Assembly (NCBI RefSeq): GCF_022129235.1
Contig: NZ_JADQAI010000005.1
Location: 185,502-249,501 of the forward strand
Source: Psychrobacter sp. Ps6
Lineage (GTDB): Bacteria > Pseudomonadota > Gammaproteobacteria > Pseudomonadales > Moraxellaceae
Reading direction: 5' to 3'
Length of the DNA stretch: 64,000 bases
The notes below the pieces were generated by a model. It made no database searches and was not told the origin of the DNA. It saw only the letters and a list, made by a program, of their open reading frames with translations. Below are positions 29,455-37,942 of this stretch, in pieces. How positions within the stretch are numbered: position 1 is the stretch's first letter; every line of letters begins with the position of its first letter. The translations under genes were made by a program, and so were the position numbers.

Positions 29455-29907
29455 TTAGGTATCTTCTTCATCGGTCAAGTACCACTCCATAAACTCATAG
29501 AAGCTATCCCAATGCGGTAATGTACCGTCCGCTAGCTGCTGTTGCTGACCCATCTGAAAATCCCATACACTGTCATCTTCTATATTATATAAATAACCGC
29601 CTTCACCTTCACCTGTACTAAATAAAATGTAATTCTTAGGTATATCCCAAACTTCATGTGCGAATTTTACTCTAGGAATGAAACTTCTTGTCGGTAGAGG
29701 ATCAACTATTTCATCAGCACCAGAACGGCAGTTTAAAGACCTTAAAAAATACTTTGTATATAATTTAAAAAAACCACTGTCCTTTTTAACACCATATTCT
29801 AAAAGAATATTTTCTGTACTTTCTTTCTTTTCAGTTTTTTTTTGCATTAGACATGCAGCATGATTTTTTTCAGATAACAACTTTTCCACTGTATTGAATG
29901 AACTCAC
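29455..29907 (-). CDS. SUKH (SMI1/KNR4)-type immunity protein
   Basis: 150 residues. A GTG start at 29907 is supported by AAGGAG six bases upstream. The C-terminal half shows the SUKH pattern: VWDIPKNYILFSTGEGEGGYLYNIEDDSVWDF, then HWDSFYEFMEWYL. Such proteins protect cells from polymorphic toxins. The gene starts one base after the stop of a toxin-like frame, which supports the role. The N-terminal 40 residues are charged and unassigned. Confidence 0.7.
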   Translation of the reverse strand: MSSFNTVEKLLSEKNHAACLMQKKTEKKESTENILLEYGVKKDSGFFKLYTKYFLRSLNCRSGADEIVDPLPTRSFIPRVKFAHEVWDIPKNYILFSTGEGEGGYLYNIEDDSVWDFQMGQQQQLADGTLPHWDSFYEFMEWYLTDEEDT

Positions 29908-29908
29908 A

Positions 29909-30216
29909 TTAATCTCCTTGCAGTTGGTTTAAACGATCTTTCCAGTACTGACTCTCATATTTATCAAAAATATCACGATTATCTGGATGGCTATTGTTTC
30001 CATAAGCTTGCCACTCTCTTTTTCATATTGTTTAATCATTTCAATTTTTTTACTATGCATGTCAATTTTTGTTCCTGAGTCTATTTTCTCATATTCAACA
30101 CCCATTTCTTCAACTTCATCAGTAGAATAGCGCTTTTGGTTACCCTGCGTGACGGAAGTACTATTAGATATTGAAGTACGACTAATTATATAACCACGCA
30201 AGCCCCAAAAAACCAC
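29909..30216 (-). pseudogene. Frameshifted C-terminal domain of a polymorphic toxin
   Basis: The first frame reads RYSTDEVEEMGVEYEKIDSGTKIDMHSKKIEMIKQYEKESGK and then degenerates. One base earlier in frame, the product continues AYGNNSHPDNRDIFDKYESQ and YWKDRLNQLQGD to a stop at 29909. Adding one A at GGC-AA-GCTTAT (near 30008) restores a single frame, so a one-base loss is likely. Only a short toxin end remains; its upstream part merges into the terminator at 30211. The toxin class is not clear to me; the His-rich stretch and placement suggest a nuclease. Confidence 0.6.
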
Positions 30217-30240
30217 CCTAGCTATCCAGCTAGGGTGGTT
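30211..30240 (-). terminator. Terminator of the zinc-type alcohol dehydrogenase gene
   Basis: A perfect 13-bp stem, AACCACCCTAGCT with its complement around loop ATCC, is followed on the minus strand by six T. It ends the transcript coming from 31348. Confidence 0.85.
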
Positions 30241-30283
30241 TTCTATTTTGGTTTTAAAGTCATCCTTTCTAATGCTTTAAATC

Positions 30284-31348
30284 TTAAACAGGCCAACCTT
30301 CTAACACAATCTTGCCATGTGCTTGCTGGTTTTCTAGCATTTGATGTGCATGGCGTACATGCTCAGCCGTGATAGTGCCAAGATTATGGGCAACGGTGGT
30401 CTTGATCTCGCCTGCATCAATCATGTTTGCCACGTCCGTCAATAAACGATGCTGTTCAATCATATCTGGTGTATGGAACATAGATCGCGTAAACATAAAT
30501 TCCCAATGTAGGCTCAGACATTTAGTTTTAAGCGCATTGGCATCTAATGATTCAGGATCATCGATGAGCCCTAATTTACCTTGTGGTTTCAAGCATTTGA
30601 TGATTTCTTTATAATGTTCATCAGTGTTGTTTAGGCTGATGACATAATCTACTTCATTGATGCCTGTCTTCTGTAGCTCATCAAACAATGGGTTACGATG
30701 ATTAATCACATGATCTGCGCCTAAATCCTTTAACCACCGTACACTCTCATCTCGTGATGCTGTACCGATGACTGTGGCAGAGGTTCGTGTTTTTAATAAC
30801 TGCGTTAAGATAGAACCAACCCCGCCTGCCGCACCAATAACTAATACTGAAACGTCATTAGCACGCTCGTCACTACCATTTCTATCTGCCGAGCTATTAT
30901 TAACAGGCACTTGCAGACGCTCAAACAACATCTCCCAAGCCGTGATCGTAGTCAGCGGTAATGCCGCCGCTTCAGCAAATGACAGCGATTTTGGCATACG
31001 CCCGACGATGCGCTCATCAACCAGTTGATATTCAGCATTACTACCTGAACGAGTCAAATCCCCTGCGTAATAGACCTTATCCCCGACTGAGAATAGGCTG
31101 ACTTCTTCGCCAACAGCCGTCACGATGCCCGCCGCATCCCAACCAATCACTGCGTACTCACCCTCTGGTGCAGGACGCGATTGACGGATCTTATAATCTA
31201 CGGGATTTACGGATATGGCTTTGACCTCTACCAGAATATCATGGCCTGATGCAGTCGGTTTATCAAGGGTAATATCTTGTAGTGCTTGTTCATTATCAAT
31301 GGCTAGGTTATCTTGATAGCCAATGGCTTTTATTGTCTGATTTTGCAT
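30284..31348 (-). CDS. Zinc-type alcohol dehydrogenase-like / quinone oxidoreductase
   Basis: 354 residues of the MDR superfamily. It shows VEVKAISVNPVDYKIRQ near residue 42, GWDAAGIVTAVGEEV, LPLTTITAWEMLFERL near 133, and the NADPH motif VLVIGAAGGVGSILTQLLK near 170. Catalytic zinc Cys/His are absent, so it is a zinc-independent reductase of the QOR-like branch despite the usual family name. Probable NADPH-dependent reduction of quinones or enones. A single-gene unit with its own terminator; the SDR gene lies 91 bases upstream in the same direction. Confidence 0.85.
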   Translation of the reverse strand: MQNQTIKAIGYQDNLAIDNEQALQDITLDKPTASGHDILVEVKAISVNPVDYKIRQSRPAPEGEYAVIGWDAAGIVTAVGEEVSLFSVGDKVYYAGDLTRSGSNAEYQLVDERIVGRMPKSLSFAEAAALPLTTITAWEMLFERLQVPVNNSSADRNGSDERANDVSVLVIGAAGGVGSILTQLLKTRTSATVIGTASRDESVRWLKDLGADHVINHRNPLFDELQKTGINEVDYVISLNNTDEHYKEIIKCLKPQGKLGLIDDPESLDANALKTKCLSLHWEFMFTRSMFHTPDMIEQHRLLTDVANMIDAGEIKTTVAHNLGTITAEHVRHAHQMLENQQAHGKIVLEGWPV

Positions 31349-31438
31349 TGTTTTTATTCCTAATAATAAATAAATTGAGTAAAGTCCTCACGCGAACAGT
31401 ACCGAAATACATAGCGCTTAATAGGAGGCAATATATTT

Positions 31439-32293
31439 TTAATACAACGACTGTAACATCTGCTGTGTTTGGCGTTCTAGCTCTGCAATGGCTTCTTTAT
31501 CTAACGCATCGGCATGCGGTTGACCAAATTCGCCCCTAGCATCGCCATGTGCACCATCTTTGATATCGTTATCAAAGTATTTACCCGTGTCACTAGCGAA
31601 CTCATCCGAGACAGCCAATGCTGTTAGGATATTTGCGCCTTTGTCTGCTGATGACCAGTGATGACCATACGCCTCGTCAACCATCTTAGTGTTCAGCAAT
31701 GATCCCGGATTGACAGCGATCACGTTAATATCATGGCTAGCAACTGTGTCAGCTAAATCCATACTCCACATCGTGAGCGCCAGTTTACTTTGCGCGTAGG
31801 CGACTTTATCATCGAGACGCTCTTGTCCTACAAACGCCTTATATGATATTGGTGCTTGAGCAGCCGAGCTCAGATTCACAATACGCGCTTTACTAGATTG
31901 CTTGAGTAAAGGTAATAAAGCATTAGTCAACTCATAAGGCGCTAGGTAATTGACCACAAAGCGCACGTCCAAACCATCTTTAGTCATCGCTGATGCCGTG
32001 GTATAAATTCCTGCGTTATTTATCAATACATCCAGCTTTGGTAGCTTTTCATTGACGTCTGCGGCCATCTTGAGCACAGCCGTTAAATCAGAGAAATCCG
32101 CGACAAACCCATCAATATGATCTACCGCGTCGCCTGTCGCCACGGCTTTTACTTCTGCAATGACACTAGCAAGTTTGTCAGCATCGCGGCCATGCAGGCA
32201 CACTTGATGCCCAGCCTCTGCTAGCTTTAAAGCCGCCAATTTGCCAATACCGTCGGTGCTACCGGTAATTAAAATTGTTTTAGTTTTACTCAT
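31439..32293 (-). CDS. Short-chain dehydrogenase/reductase
   Basis: Start chosen at 32293 (MSKTKTILITGSTDGIGKLAA), where the Rossmann fold begins; the frame offers an extra four residues upstream. About 284 residues. NAD(P) motif TGSTDGIG, NNAGIY, catalytic Ser in NLSSAAQ, and Y-x-x-x-K as YAQSKLAL. The product resembles eukaryote-type retinol dehydrogenase/WWOX-like SDRs. Substrate unknown. The 14-mer GTTATATTATTAGG lies 40 bases upstream and recurs before the dioxygenase gene at 36697. Confidence 0.88.
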   Translation of the reverse strand: MSKTKTILITGSTDGIGKLAALKLAEAGHQVCLHGRDADKLASVIAEVKAVATGDAVDHIDGFVADFSDLTAVLKMAADVNEKLPKLDVLINNAGIYTTASAMTKDGLDVRFVVNYLAPYELTNALLPLLKQSSKARIVNLSSAAQAPISYKAFVGQERLDDKVAYAQSKLALTMWSMDLADTVASHDINVIAVNPGSLLNTKMVDEAYGHHWSSADKGANILTALAVSDEFASDTGKYFDNDIKDGAHGDARGEFGQPHADALDKEAIAELERQTQQMLQSLY

Positions 32294-32305
32294 GATTGCA
32301 ACCAT

Positions 32306-32551
32306 CCTTATTATTTGATTATTTAACTTATGGTTATATTATTAGGTACACGCTACATTTTATCCGTCGTCATGGTATCCATTGTTATCAAAGTGTTGTG
32401 ATTCGAAACAGCAATCATCATCGACGGAAACACTTAAAGTTTCTGAAACTGGCTGATTTTTTGAATAATTATTTATTGTATAAAAGTAGCCAATTACGGC
32501 TATATAGTTGCGGCTGTCTATGTAAATTAAATGAAAATACAATTGATAAAA
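32306..32551. other. Intergenic region upstream of the SDR gene
   Basis: AT-rich stretch between the SDR start and the carboxypeptidase 3' end. Short frames on both strands show no motifs. It contains the 14-mer at 32333 and should hold the SDR promoter; a terminator for the carboxypeptidase gene follows at 32552. Confidence 0.5.
32333..32346. promoter_or_regulatory. Shared 14-mer upstream of the SDR gene
   Basis: GTTATATTATTAGG, identical to 36763-36776. Both copies lie 40-70 bases upstream of minus-strand redox genes, in the same orientation relative to them. It could be part of a common promoter or operator; AT richness makes chance possible. Confidence 0.3.
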
Positions 32552-32583
32552 AAACGCTAGCAAGTGAGTACTTACTAGCGTTT
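32552..32583 (-). terminator. Terminator after the M14 carboxypeptidase gene
   Basis: AAACGCTAG-C-AAGT pairs with ACTT-A-CTAGCGTTT (one internal mismatch) around a GAGT loop; T-rich on the leftward side, where the minus-strand transcript from 33750 ends. Confidence 0.75.
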
Positions 32584-32622
32584 GAACAACGACTGTCTAT
32601 CTAAATCTTCAGTTAGCGTCAA

Positions 32623-33750
32623 TTAACGTAAATCATCAACGACGGCTAGCATGGCGATAAGCGATGCTTCCCCTAACTGAATAGAACGCTCTGGTGACCA
32701 GCCCATCTCTGCATCAGGCAGATTATTATTATCTTTAAATGGCATCTCTAGCGTATTGGCAAGACAGTCAAAACGTTCAGCCACCCAATGGGTTGCCAGT
32801 GTCATGTTGGCCTCACCTGGCGCATCAATCTCATAACCCACTTCCGTCTGAAAGTCAGCACTGGCTAATTTCAATACGTCTGAGAACCGATCACGTAGAT
32901 GTGCAAGGCGCTCGTTATAACTCGGCGTGCCTTGAGAGCCAGCAAGAAACGCATAAGGCAATGCTTCATCGCCATGCACATCATAAAACAGATCAACGCC
33001 CGTCTCTTCCATCTTCTTAATCACATAGAACACTTCAGGGCTTTTTTCCAAACTTGGACTTGCCCATTCACGGTTTAGGTTCGTACCTGCTGCATTGGTG
33101 CGCAGATGTCCGCGTACACTACCATCGGGATTCATATTGGGTACGATATAGAAATTGGCTTTGTCCAATAACTGTCTGCCTGTTGCATTATCGCTATCTA
33201 ACAAGCTATATAGCAATCCCTCAACCAACCATTCAGCCATCGTTTCACCCGGATGTTGACGCGCCGTTATCCAGATGTTGCGTTTATTAGCATCACCGTC
33301 ACCGATTTTTACCAGAGTCAAATCACGCTTGTCGAGGGTGTCACCTAGATGCTCTAGCCTCACTAGCGGATGCGTCTGGACGGCGGCTAATAAATCCTGA
33401 TGACGCTCATAACTATAAGGGGCAAAATAAGCAATTTGGATGGTTTCACACGCCAACTCTGCCACGATGGTTAATTTGCCATCTTGATAAGAAGTAGGCA
33501 AACGGAACCAATGCTGACGATCGTAGGAAGCGACTGCTTGATAATCCTCCCACCCTTCTAGATAGGAAGCCTCCCCTGCATTCATAATATTAAGAACGTA
33601 CTTCTCTCCAACCTCGCCAGAGAGACGGAAGTTGAACCACTGAAAAAACTCTTCGCCAACGTCTGGACGAATAGCCAGTTGAATATTATTTTTATCTTCT
33701 ATGTTAAGTACGTCAATATTACCTGCGTCAAAATTGGCAGTGATACGCAT
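32623..33750 (-). CDS. M14-family zinc carboxypeptidase (cytosolic carboxypeptidase type)
   Basis: 375 residues. An N-terminal beta-sandwich (about 1-115), with FFQWFNFRLSG and YSYERHQDLL, precedes the M14 catalytic domain, the layout of CCP/Nna-type enzymes. Zinc ligands: H166 and E169 in TARQHPGETMAEW, and a His in FYDVHGDE near 257; the catalytic Glu lies in NTLEMPFKDN near 340. NMNPDGSVRGHLRTNAAGTNLNREW is the substrate-binding stretch. No signal peptide, so cytoplasmic. Eukaryotic relatives remove glutamate from tubulin; bacterial substrates are unknown. Confidence 0.9.
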   Translation of the reverse strand: MRITANFDAGNIDVLNIEDKNNIQLAIRPDVGEEFFQWFNFRLSGEVGEKYVLNIMNAGEASYLEGWEDYQAVASYDRQHWFRLPTSYQDGKLTIVAELACETIQIAYFAPYSYERHQDLLAAVQTHPLVRLEHLGDTLDKRDLTLVKIGDGDANKRNIWITARQHPGETMAEWLVEGLLYSLLDSDNATGRQLLDKANFYIVPNMNPDGSVRGHLRTNAAGTNLNREWASPSLEKSPEVFYVIKKMEETGVDLFYDVHGDEALPYAFLAGSQGTPSYNERLAHLRDRFSDVLKLASADFQTEVGYEIDAPGEANMTLATHWVAERFDCLANTLEMPFKDNNNLPDAEMGWSPERSIQLGEASLIAMLAVVDDLR

Positions 33751-34066
33751 GATCGCTCCTTGATTGGTTTTTTATGATTGGGTCTAATCGGCTATGTGCG
33801 GGATACAAAGGAAGGTGACAGATTTTTTATTCTAGATAGTCTTTAATCTAACACGGTAGCGTTATACTTTATTGGTCATCACACACTCTTTTTCAAGTCA
33901 TTAGCTTACTAAGCTGACGTTACTAGCGTCTTATTTCTAAATAGTACTAGGGCATTACACCCATTATCGCCCAATCAGATTGCTTCTCATGCCATCAAAA
34001 AGTTGTATCCCTAAAATAAAATAACGGCCTTACATTAGCAAAGCCGTCATCAGATATAGAATCCAT
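33751..34066. other. Intergenic region with esterase terminator
   Basis: No gene seen. It holds the promoter of the carboxypeptidase and, at 34024-34047, an imperfect hairpin (ACGGCCTT with AAAGCCGT) followed on the minus strand by TTATTTTATTTT, probably the terminator of the esterase gene. Confidence 0.6.
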
Positions 34067-35635
34067 TTAGAAAGAATAGTCAGACCATAACATTCTAACA
34101 TCGCGCTCAGGATCAACAACCGCTTCAGAGTCTACATCGAATCTCATGGTTGTTCGATCTGTAAGCTTATAGTTGTCCCAGCTCACTTGCCCAGTACGCG
34201 CAAACTCAATCCAATGTTGGTGCATAGTATTGGCAAGTTTTTGCGGTGGCTCATCTCCGACGAAATTTTTGGCTTGCTCGCTACCGAGCGCATTAAAGGC
34301 AAAAGGTACATCCACAAAGTGTGCTGCGCCTAGCTGTCCATCGAATGCTGGTGAAAACCACGAAAAGTTATAATGCCATACTTTATTACCGTTTTTGATT
34401 AAATGCTCAGCGATGTGTACCGCTGGCATCCGAAAAGTATAATCTGATTGTATATCAGCAAAGCTATCGCCAACAGACTTGTCGCTATTAGTAGGTGAAT
34501 ATACCCTAAGTGGCTTGCCATTCAACGATAAGTCACTTAGCAACTGAGATCTTTGTGTTGAGGTAATCTTATTAATAGCACCTCCTGGTACATAATAAAG
34601 CCTTGCCTCTTGATCGGTACTACCGACAATCACTGGAATAGACGCATCTGCATATTTTATTAGGTCTTTCATTGGTGATTCTTTGATGATATCGCCATCG
34701 GTCACAGGCAAAAATGCTGTGCCACCCCAAGACATCATGCCCCACTCGTCTCTATCTTTTACCGTATTGCCGATATTAATCACTTCAGAGACCAAATCGT
34801 CAAGTGGTACTTGAGAGATATCGGTCGTCGTAGGTGCCACTCCAAGCGCTTCAGCAAAGAGCGTACTGACTCGACCTGCCTGCTCTGTGGTCACAAACTG
34901 CATAGGGGGACTTTGCATAATTGCCTGTTGAAACAGACCTTTTGCTTTATCAGTACCCAAAAGTACCGCGACGCTTTCAGCACCAGCTGATTGACCAAAT
35001 AAGGTAACTTTGTTTGGATCACCACCAAAGTCAGCAATGTTTTGCTGCACCCATTTTAATGCAGCGATTTGATCTAAAATACCTCTATTATCTGGGACGC
35101 CATCTAGATGCATAAATCCATCAACACCAACCCGGTAGTTTACAGTGACGACAATCGTGTCATTTTTTGCAAAGCTAGTGCCGTTATAGGCTTCCTCGCC
35201 TGCATCTGCCCTTATAAAAGCACCACCAGGTAGCCAAACCATCACAGGTAATTGCTTATCTGATTTTAGGGCATTTGTGGGCGCCCATATATTTAATGTC
35301 AAGTCACCTGCAGCGCCTACAAGTTGAACTTTTTTCTCTCGTCCTGGCTGCGGTACTGGTACCGTTTTGGCGGTAGCATCTAATACGCCTTCCCACTTCT
35401 CGTAAGGCTGCGGTGCCTTAAATCTAAGCGATTTTGTGAAAGGATTATGTGCATAAGGAATACCGTAAAAGGTAGCAACCTCATTATCTACTTTGCCTTT
35501 TAACTTACCTTGAGAAACGGTAATGGTCATCTTTTCCCCTTCATTATTCGCAGCAAATGCAGAAATCATACTGACACTCAACAAGACAATGGCCACCTTT
35601 TGACACACTTTACTTACCTTGTTAATCATCATCAC
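34067..35635 (-). CDS. Secreted type-B carboxylesterase/lipase
   Basis: 522 residues with an N-terminal signal peptide (hydrophobic core VAIVLLSVSMISAFA). Carboxylesterase type-B features: GKVDNEVATFYGIPYAHNPF, PVMVWLPGGAFIRADAGEEAYNGTSFA (oxyanion hole GGAF), the nucleophile elbow FGQSAGAESVAVLLG (Ser near residue 215), and a C-terminal AHFVDVPFAFNAL with the catalytic His position. It hydrolyses esters in the periplasm or outside the cell. Monocistronic, with its terminator at 34024. Confidence 0.9.
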   Translation of the reverse strand: MMMINKVSKVCQKVAIVLLSVSMISAFAANNEGEKMTITVSQGKLKGKVDNEVATFYGIPYAHNPFTKSLRFKAPQPYEKWEGVLDATAKTVPVPQPGREKKVQLVGAAGDLTLNIWAPTNALKSDKQLPVMVWLPGGAFIRADAGEEAYNGTSFAKNDTIVVTVNYRVGVDGFMHLDGVPDNRGILDQIAALKWVQQNIADFGGDPNKVTLFGQSAGAESVAVLLGTDKAKGLFQQAIMQSPPMQFVTTEQAGRVSTLFAEALGVAPTTTDISQVPLDDLVSEVINIGNTVKDRDEWGMMSWGGTAFLPVTDGDIIKESPMKDLIKYADASIPVIVGSTDQEARLYYVPGGAINKITSTQRSQLLSDLSLNGKPLRVYSPTNSDKSVGDSFADIQSDYTFRMPAVHIAEHLIKNGNKVWHYNFSWFSPAFDGQLGAAHFVDVPFAFNALGSEQAKNFVGDEPPQKLANTMHQHWIEFARTGQVSWDNYKLTDRTTMRFDVDSEAVVDPERDVRMLWSDYSF

Positions 35636-35872
35636 TCCTACTCCTTTTTTATTTTGCGTCTATTGTCTACCTGCTATCTTCTTAATAACCGTCAAAACAG
35701 CGACTGTCATCTGGAATAATACTGCTTTCTTGTACAGGTTTTTATGAGACAAACGTAAGGGTTTTATCGTCTACTAACACGTTCTGGTAAGACGATAAGA
35801 GTCGTACTCGCAACTTTTTAAGAGACCACTACTATAAATCACTAACAAAAAGTAGAACTGCTGTATCAGCAT

Positions 35873-36697
35873 TTATCCAAACTGAAAAGCAGATAACTGC
35901 GTTTTTAGCACTTGCTCAGAGTAAACCTTATAGCCTTTATCATTACCTGCTGCGCCTACTGCCACCATAAGCGGTAGCAAATGCTCCTCTGCACCTAATG
36001 GATGTGAGGCTGTTGCATATGGCGCTTCTGACCAGTTAGCCAGCGCTGACCACCGCGTCTCCGCATCCGTTGCAACAGTATCGGTCAGCCAGTCGTCAAA
36101 AACTTCAGACGGTGCGGTAAAGTTTGTATCACCATAGCCACGCATATTATGAAAGCTCATACCGCTTCCGATGATTAACACCCCTTCTTGACGTAATGCC
36201 TGCAGGGCTTGGCCCGCTGCTAGATGCGCTTTCGGGTCTAGATCATTACGCAGTGACATCTGTACTACAGGAATATCTGCCTCAGGGAGCATCACCTTTA
36301 ACGGTATAAATACCCCATGGTCAAATCCACGCGCCGCATCTTGCGTATTCGCTATACCCGCCTCAGTTAGCATTTTACTGACTCGCTCAGACAATACTGG
36401 CGCACCAGATGCTGGATAAGTCAAATCATAGGTATGCTTGGGAAACCCATAGTAATCGTAAATCAGATCAGGTTTTGCGCCAGCGGTAATACCAAACTCA
36501 GCCGTCTGCCAATGGCCGCTAATGATCAAGATAGCCTTTGGTCGCTCAGGCAATCGAGTCGTAATGCTCGCTAAAAACACTGCCATCCCATCCCACATAT
36601 CTGCAGGTTGCCAATCCATAAAAAAACAAGGCCCGCCGCCATGCGGTATAAAAAGTACGGGCTGAGTAACTGACTCGTTAGATGCATGTACGCTCAT
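35873..36697 (-). CDS. DODA-type extradiol dioxygenase (YgiD-like)
   Basis: Start at 36697 (MSVHASNESVTQPVLFIPHGGGP) is supported by GGAGC seven bases upstream; the frame runs 19 codons further without a ribosome site. About 274 residues. Class III extradiol features: metal-site His in FIPHGGGPCFF (H19), AILIISGHWQ, AARGFDHGVFIPLKVM, and GSGMSFHNMRG. Bacterial members cleave catechols such as DOPA. It lies close to a DoxX gene in the same direction, a common pairing. Confidence 0.9.
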   Translation of the reverse strand: MSVHASNESVTQPVLFIPHGGGPCFFMDWQPADMWDGMAVFLASITTRLPERPKAILIISGHWQTAEFGITAGAKPDLIYDYYGFPKHTYDLTYPASGAPVLSERVSKMLTEAGIANTQDAARGFDHGVFIPLKVMLPEADIPVVQMSLRNDLDPKAHLAAGQALQALRQEGVLIIGSGMSFHNMRGYGDTNFTAPSEVFDDWLTDTVATDAETRWSALANWSEAPYATASHPLGAEEHLLPLMVAVGAAGNDKGYKVYSEQVLKTQLSAFQFG

Positions 36698-36762
36698 CAC
36701 TTGCTCCTCGTCACTTCTATGAAATGATGTTATTAATTGATATGACGTTATCAACGTGAGTC

Positions 36763-36776
36763 GTTATATTATTAGG
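36763..36776. promoter_or_regulatory. Shared 14-mer upstream of the dioxygenase gene
   Basis: GTTATATTATTAGG, identical to the copy at 32333-32346, 66 bases upstream of the dioxygenase start. See the finding on the shared motif. Confidence 0.3.
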
Positions 36777-36816
36777 GTGACGCCTCTTTAGCGTTACTGA
36801 CAGCCATTAGAGGGAG

Positions 36817-37272
36817 CTATGCCGCGCGCCCTAGCTTTTCTGATAGCGCCTTATCCATACTTACAGCACCGCCACCTTGTACCGCTAAAGCAAGCAAAGC
36901 CACCATCAAGGTCAATGCGTATTCGTAGCCGCCATCAGCAGCAAATAGGCCATTGCTGATATGGACAGAGAAAATAGCGACTAGCATTGTAAAGGCGGCG
37001 ACCAATGCGGCAGGTCGAGTCAGTAATCCTAATACTAAGGCAATACCACCAAAGAACTCAGCACCGCCTGCTAAGAGAGCCATCAGGTAGCCGGGTTCCA
37101 TACCCATACTACTCATCCACCCAGCCGTACCTGCCAGCCCATTACCGCCAAACCAGCCGAATAACTTCTGCGCACCATGTGCCATCAAAATCAGGCCCAC
37201 AGGCACACGAAGGATTAAGGCAGCAACGCCAGCTTTCGATGTTAAAACTCTATTTAATAATGAGGATTGCAT
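36817..37272 (-). CDS. DoxX-family membrane protein
   Basis: Start at 37272 (MQSSLLNRVLTSKAGVAAL) or five codons upstream. About 151 residues with four hydrophobic segments. The DoxX signature is visible: RVPVGLILMAHGAQKLFGWFGG near residue 22, GMEPGYLMALLAGGAEFFGGIALVLGLLTRPAALVAAFTM, and a final hydrophobic segment. Members act in membrane redox or sulfur metabolism; precise role unknown. Upstream of and co-directional with the dioxygenase gene, 119 bases apart. Confidence 0.88.
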   Translation of the reverse strand: MQSSLLNRVLTSKAGVAALILRVPVGLILMAHGAQKLFGWFGGNGLAGTAGWMSSMGMEPGYLMALLAGGAEFFGGIALVLGLLTRPAALVAAFTMLVAIFSVHISNGLFAADGGYEYALTLMVALLALAVQGGGAVSMDKALSEKLGRAA

Positions 37273-37466
37273 TGATGAGTACTCCATAACGTAGTAGTAA
37301 GATAAAGTGTTTAGATATTGGTATAAACATACTTTACTATCATCGTTACGGAAGAGTAAGCCAAGTTATATTGAATAATTATCAACGTATTGTTGTTAAT
37401 TGATTTGATATAAGCCTTAATAAGTGTGCAAAAGACACAGACAAAATGCCATTGCCGCATGACTCA

Positions 37467-37889
37467 TTAATGTATTATTACATCCAAAATAGGTTGGCCA
37501 TATTCCACACCTCCACCATCCTCAACCACTATATCGCTAACAATACCGTCATGCTCGCTCACGACAGGGAGCAGGCGCGTTAGCTCTTCAATAAAGCAAA
37601 CCGTTTGACCTTTTTCAATACGATCGCCTTTTTTAACAAGATTGTCCGTCACAGCGTCTGCGCTTAGATGCACGATACCGACATGCGTGGCATATACCTG
37701 CGCAGACTCATTGCTGTCATCTTTAGCGAGGTTCCCATCGTTGTCTGCTTCGAATGGTAGACGATGGCGCTGCGAATTGTTGGTAGAATTGACCACTTTG
37801 ATTGACTGACCACCCTCTACGATCGTCACCTCATGCAATTGACTGCGCTCAATGAGCTGCACCGCGCGTTCGATTTGTTCGATATCCAT
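37467..37889 (-). CDS. BCCP-like protein lacking the biotinylation lysine
   Basis: Start at 37889 (MDIEQIERAVQLIERS), spaced properly from AGGAGG; an ATG three bases earlier is too close. About 140 residues. N-terminal helix and strand match AccB; the C-terminal biotinyl/lipoyl fold reads KGDRIEKGQTVCFIEELTRLLPVVSEHDGIVSDIVVEDGGGVEYGQPILDVI. Where BCCP has EAMKM, this has EELTRL, with no lysine. It therefore cannot be biotinylated at the normal site. It is the last gene of the pxp operon, alongside the canonical AccB (43024-43524). Confidence 0.85.
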   Translation of the reverse strand: MDIEQIERAVQLIERSQLHEVTIVEGGQSIKVVNSTNNSQRHRLPFEADNDGNLAKDDSNESAQVYATHVGIVHLSADAVTDNLVKKGDRIEKGQTVCFIEELTRLLPVVSEHDGIVSDIVVEDGGGVEYGQPILDVIIH

Positions 37890-37942
37890 CATACCCTCCT
37901 TATATTATATTTTTTATTTACTATTTATTTTGGCTCTAATAT

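Noticed and set aside
36763..36776. Third Zur-like site
   Set aside because: GTTATATTATTAGG resembles the Zur half site but lacks the second half, so it is not a palindrome.
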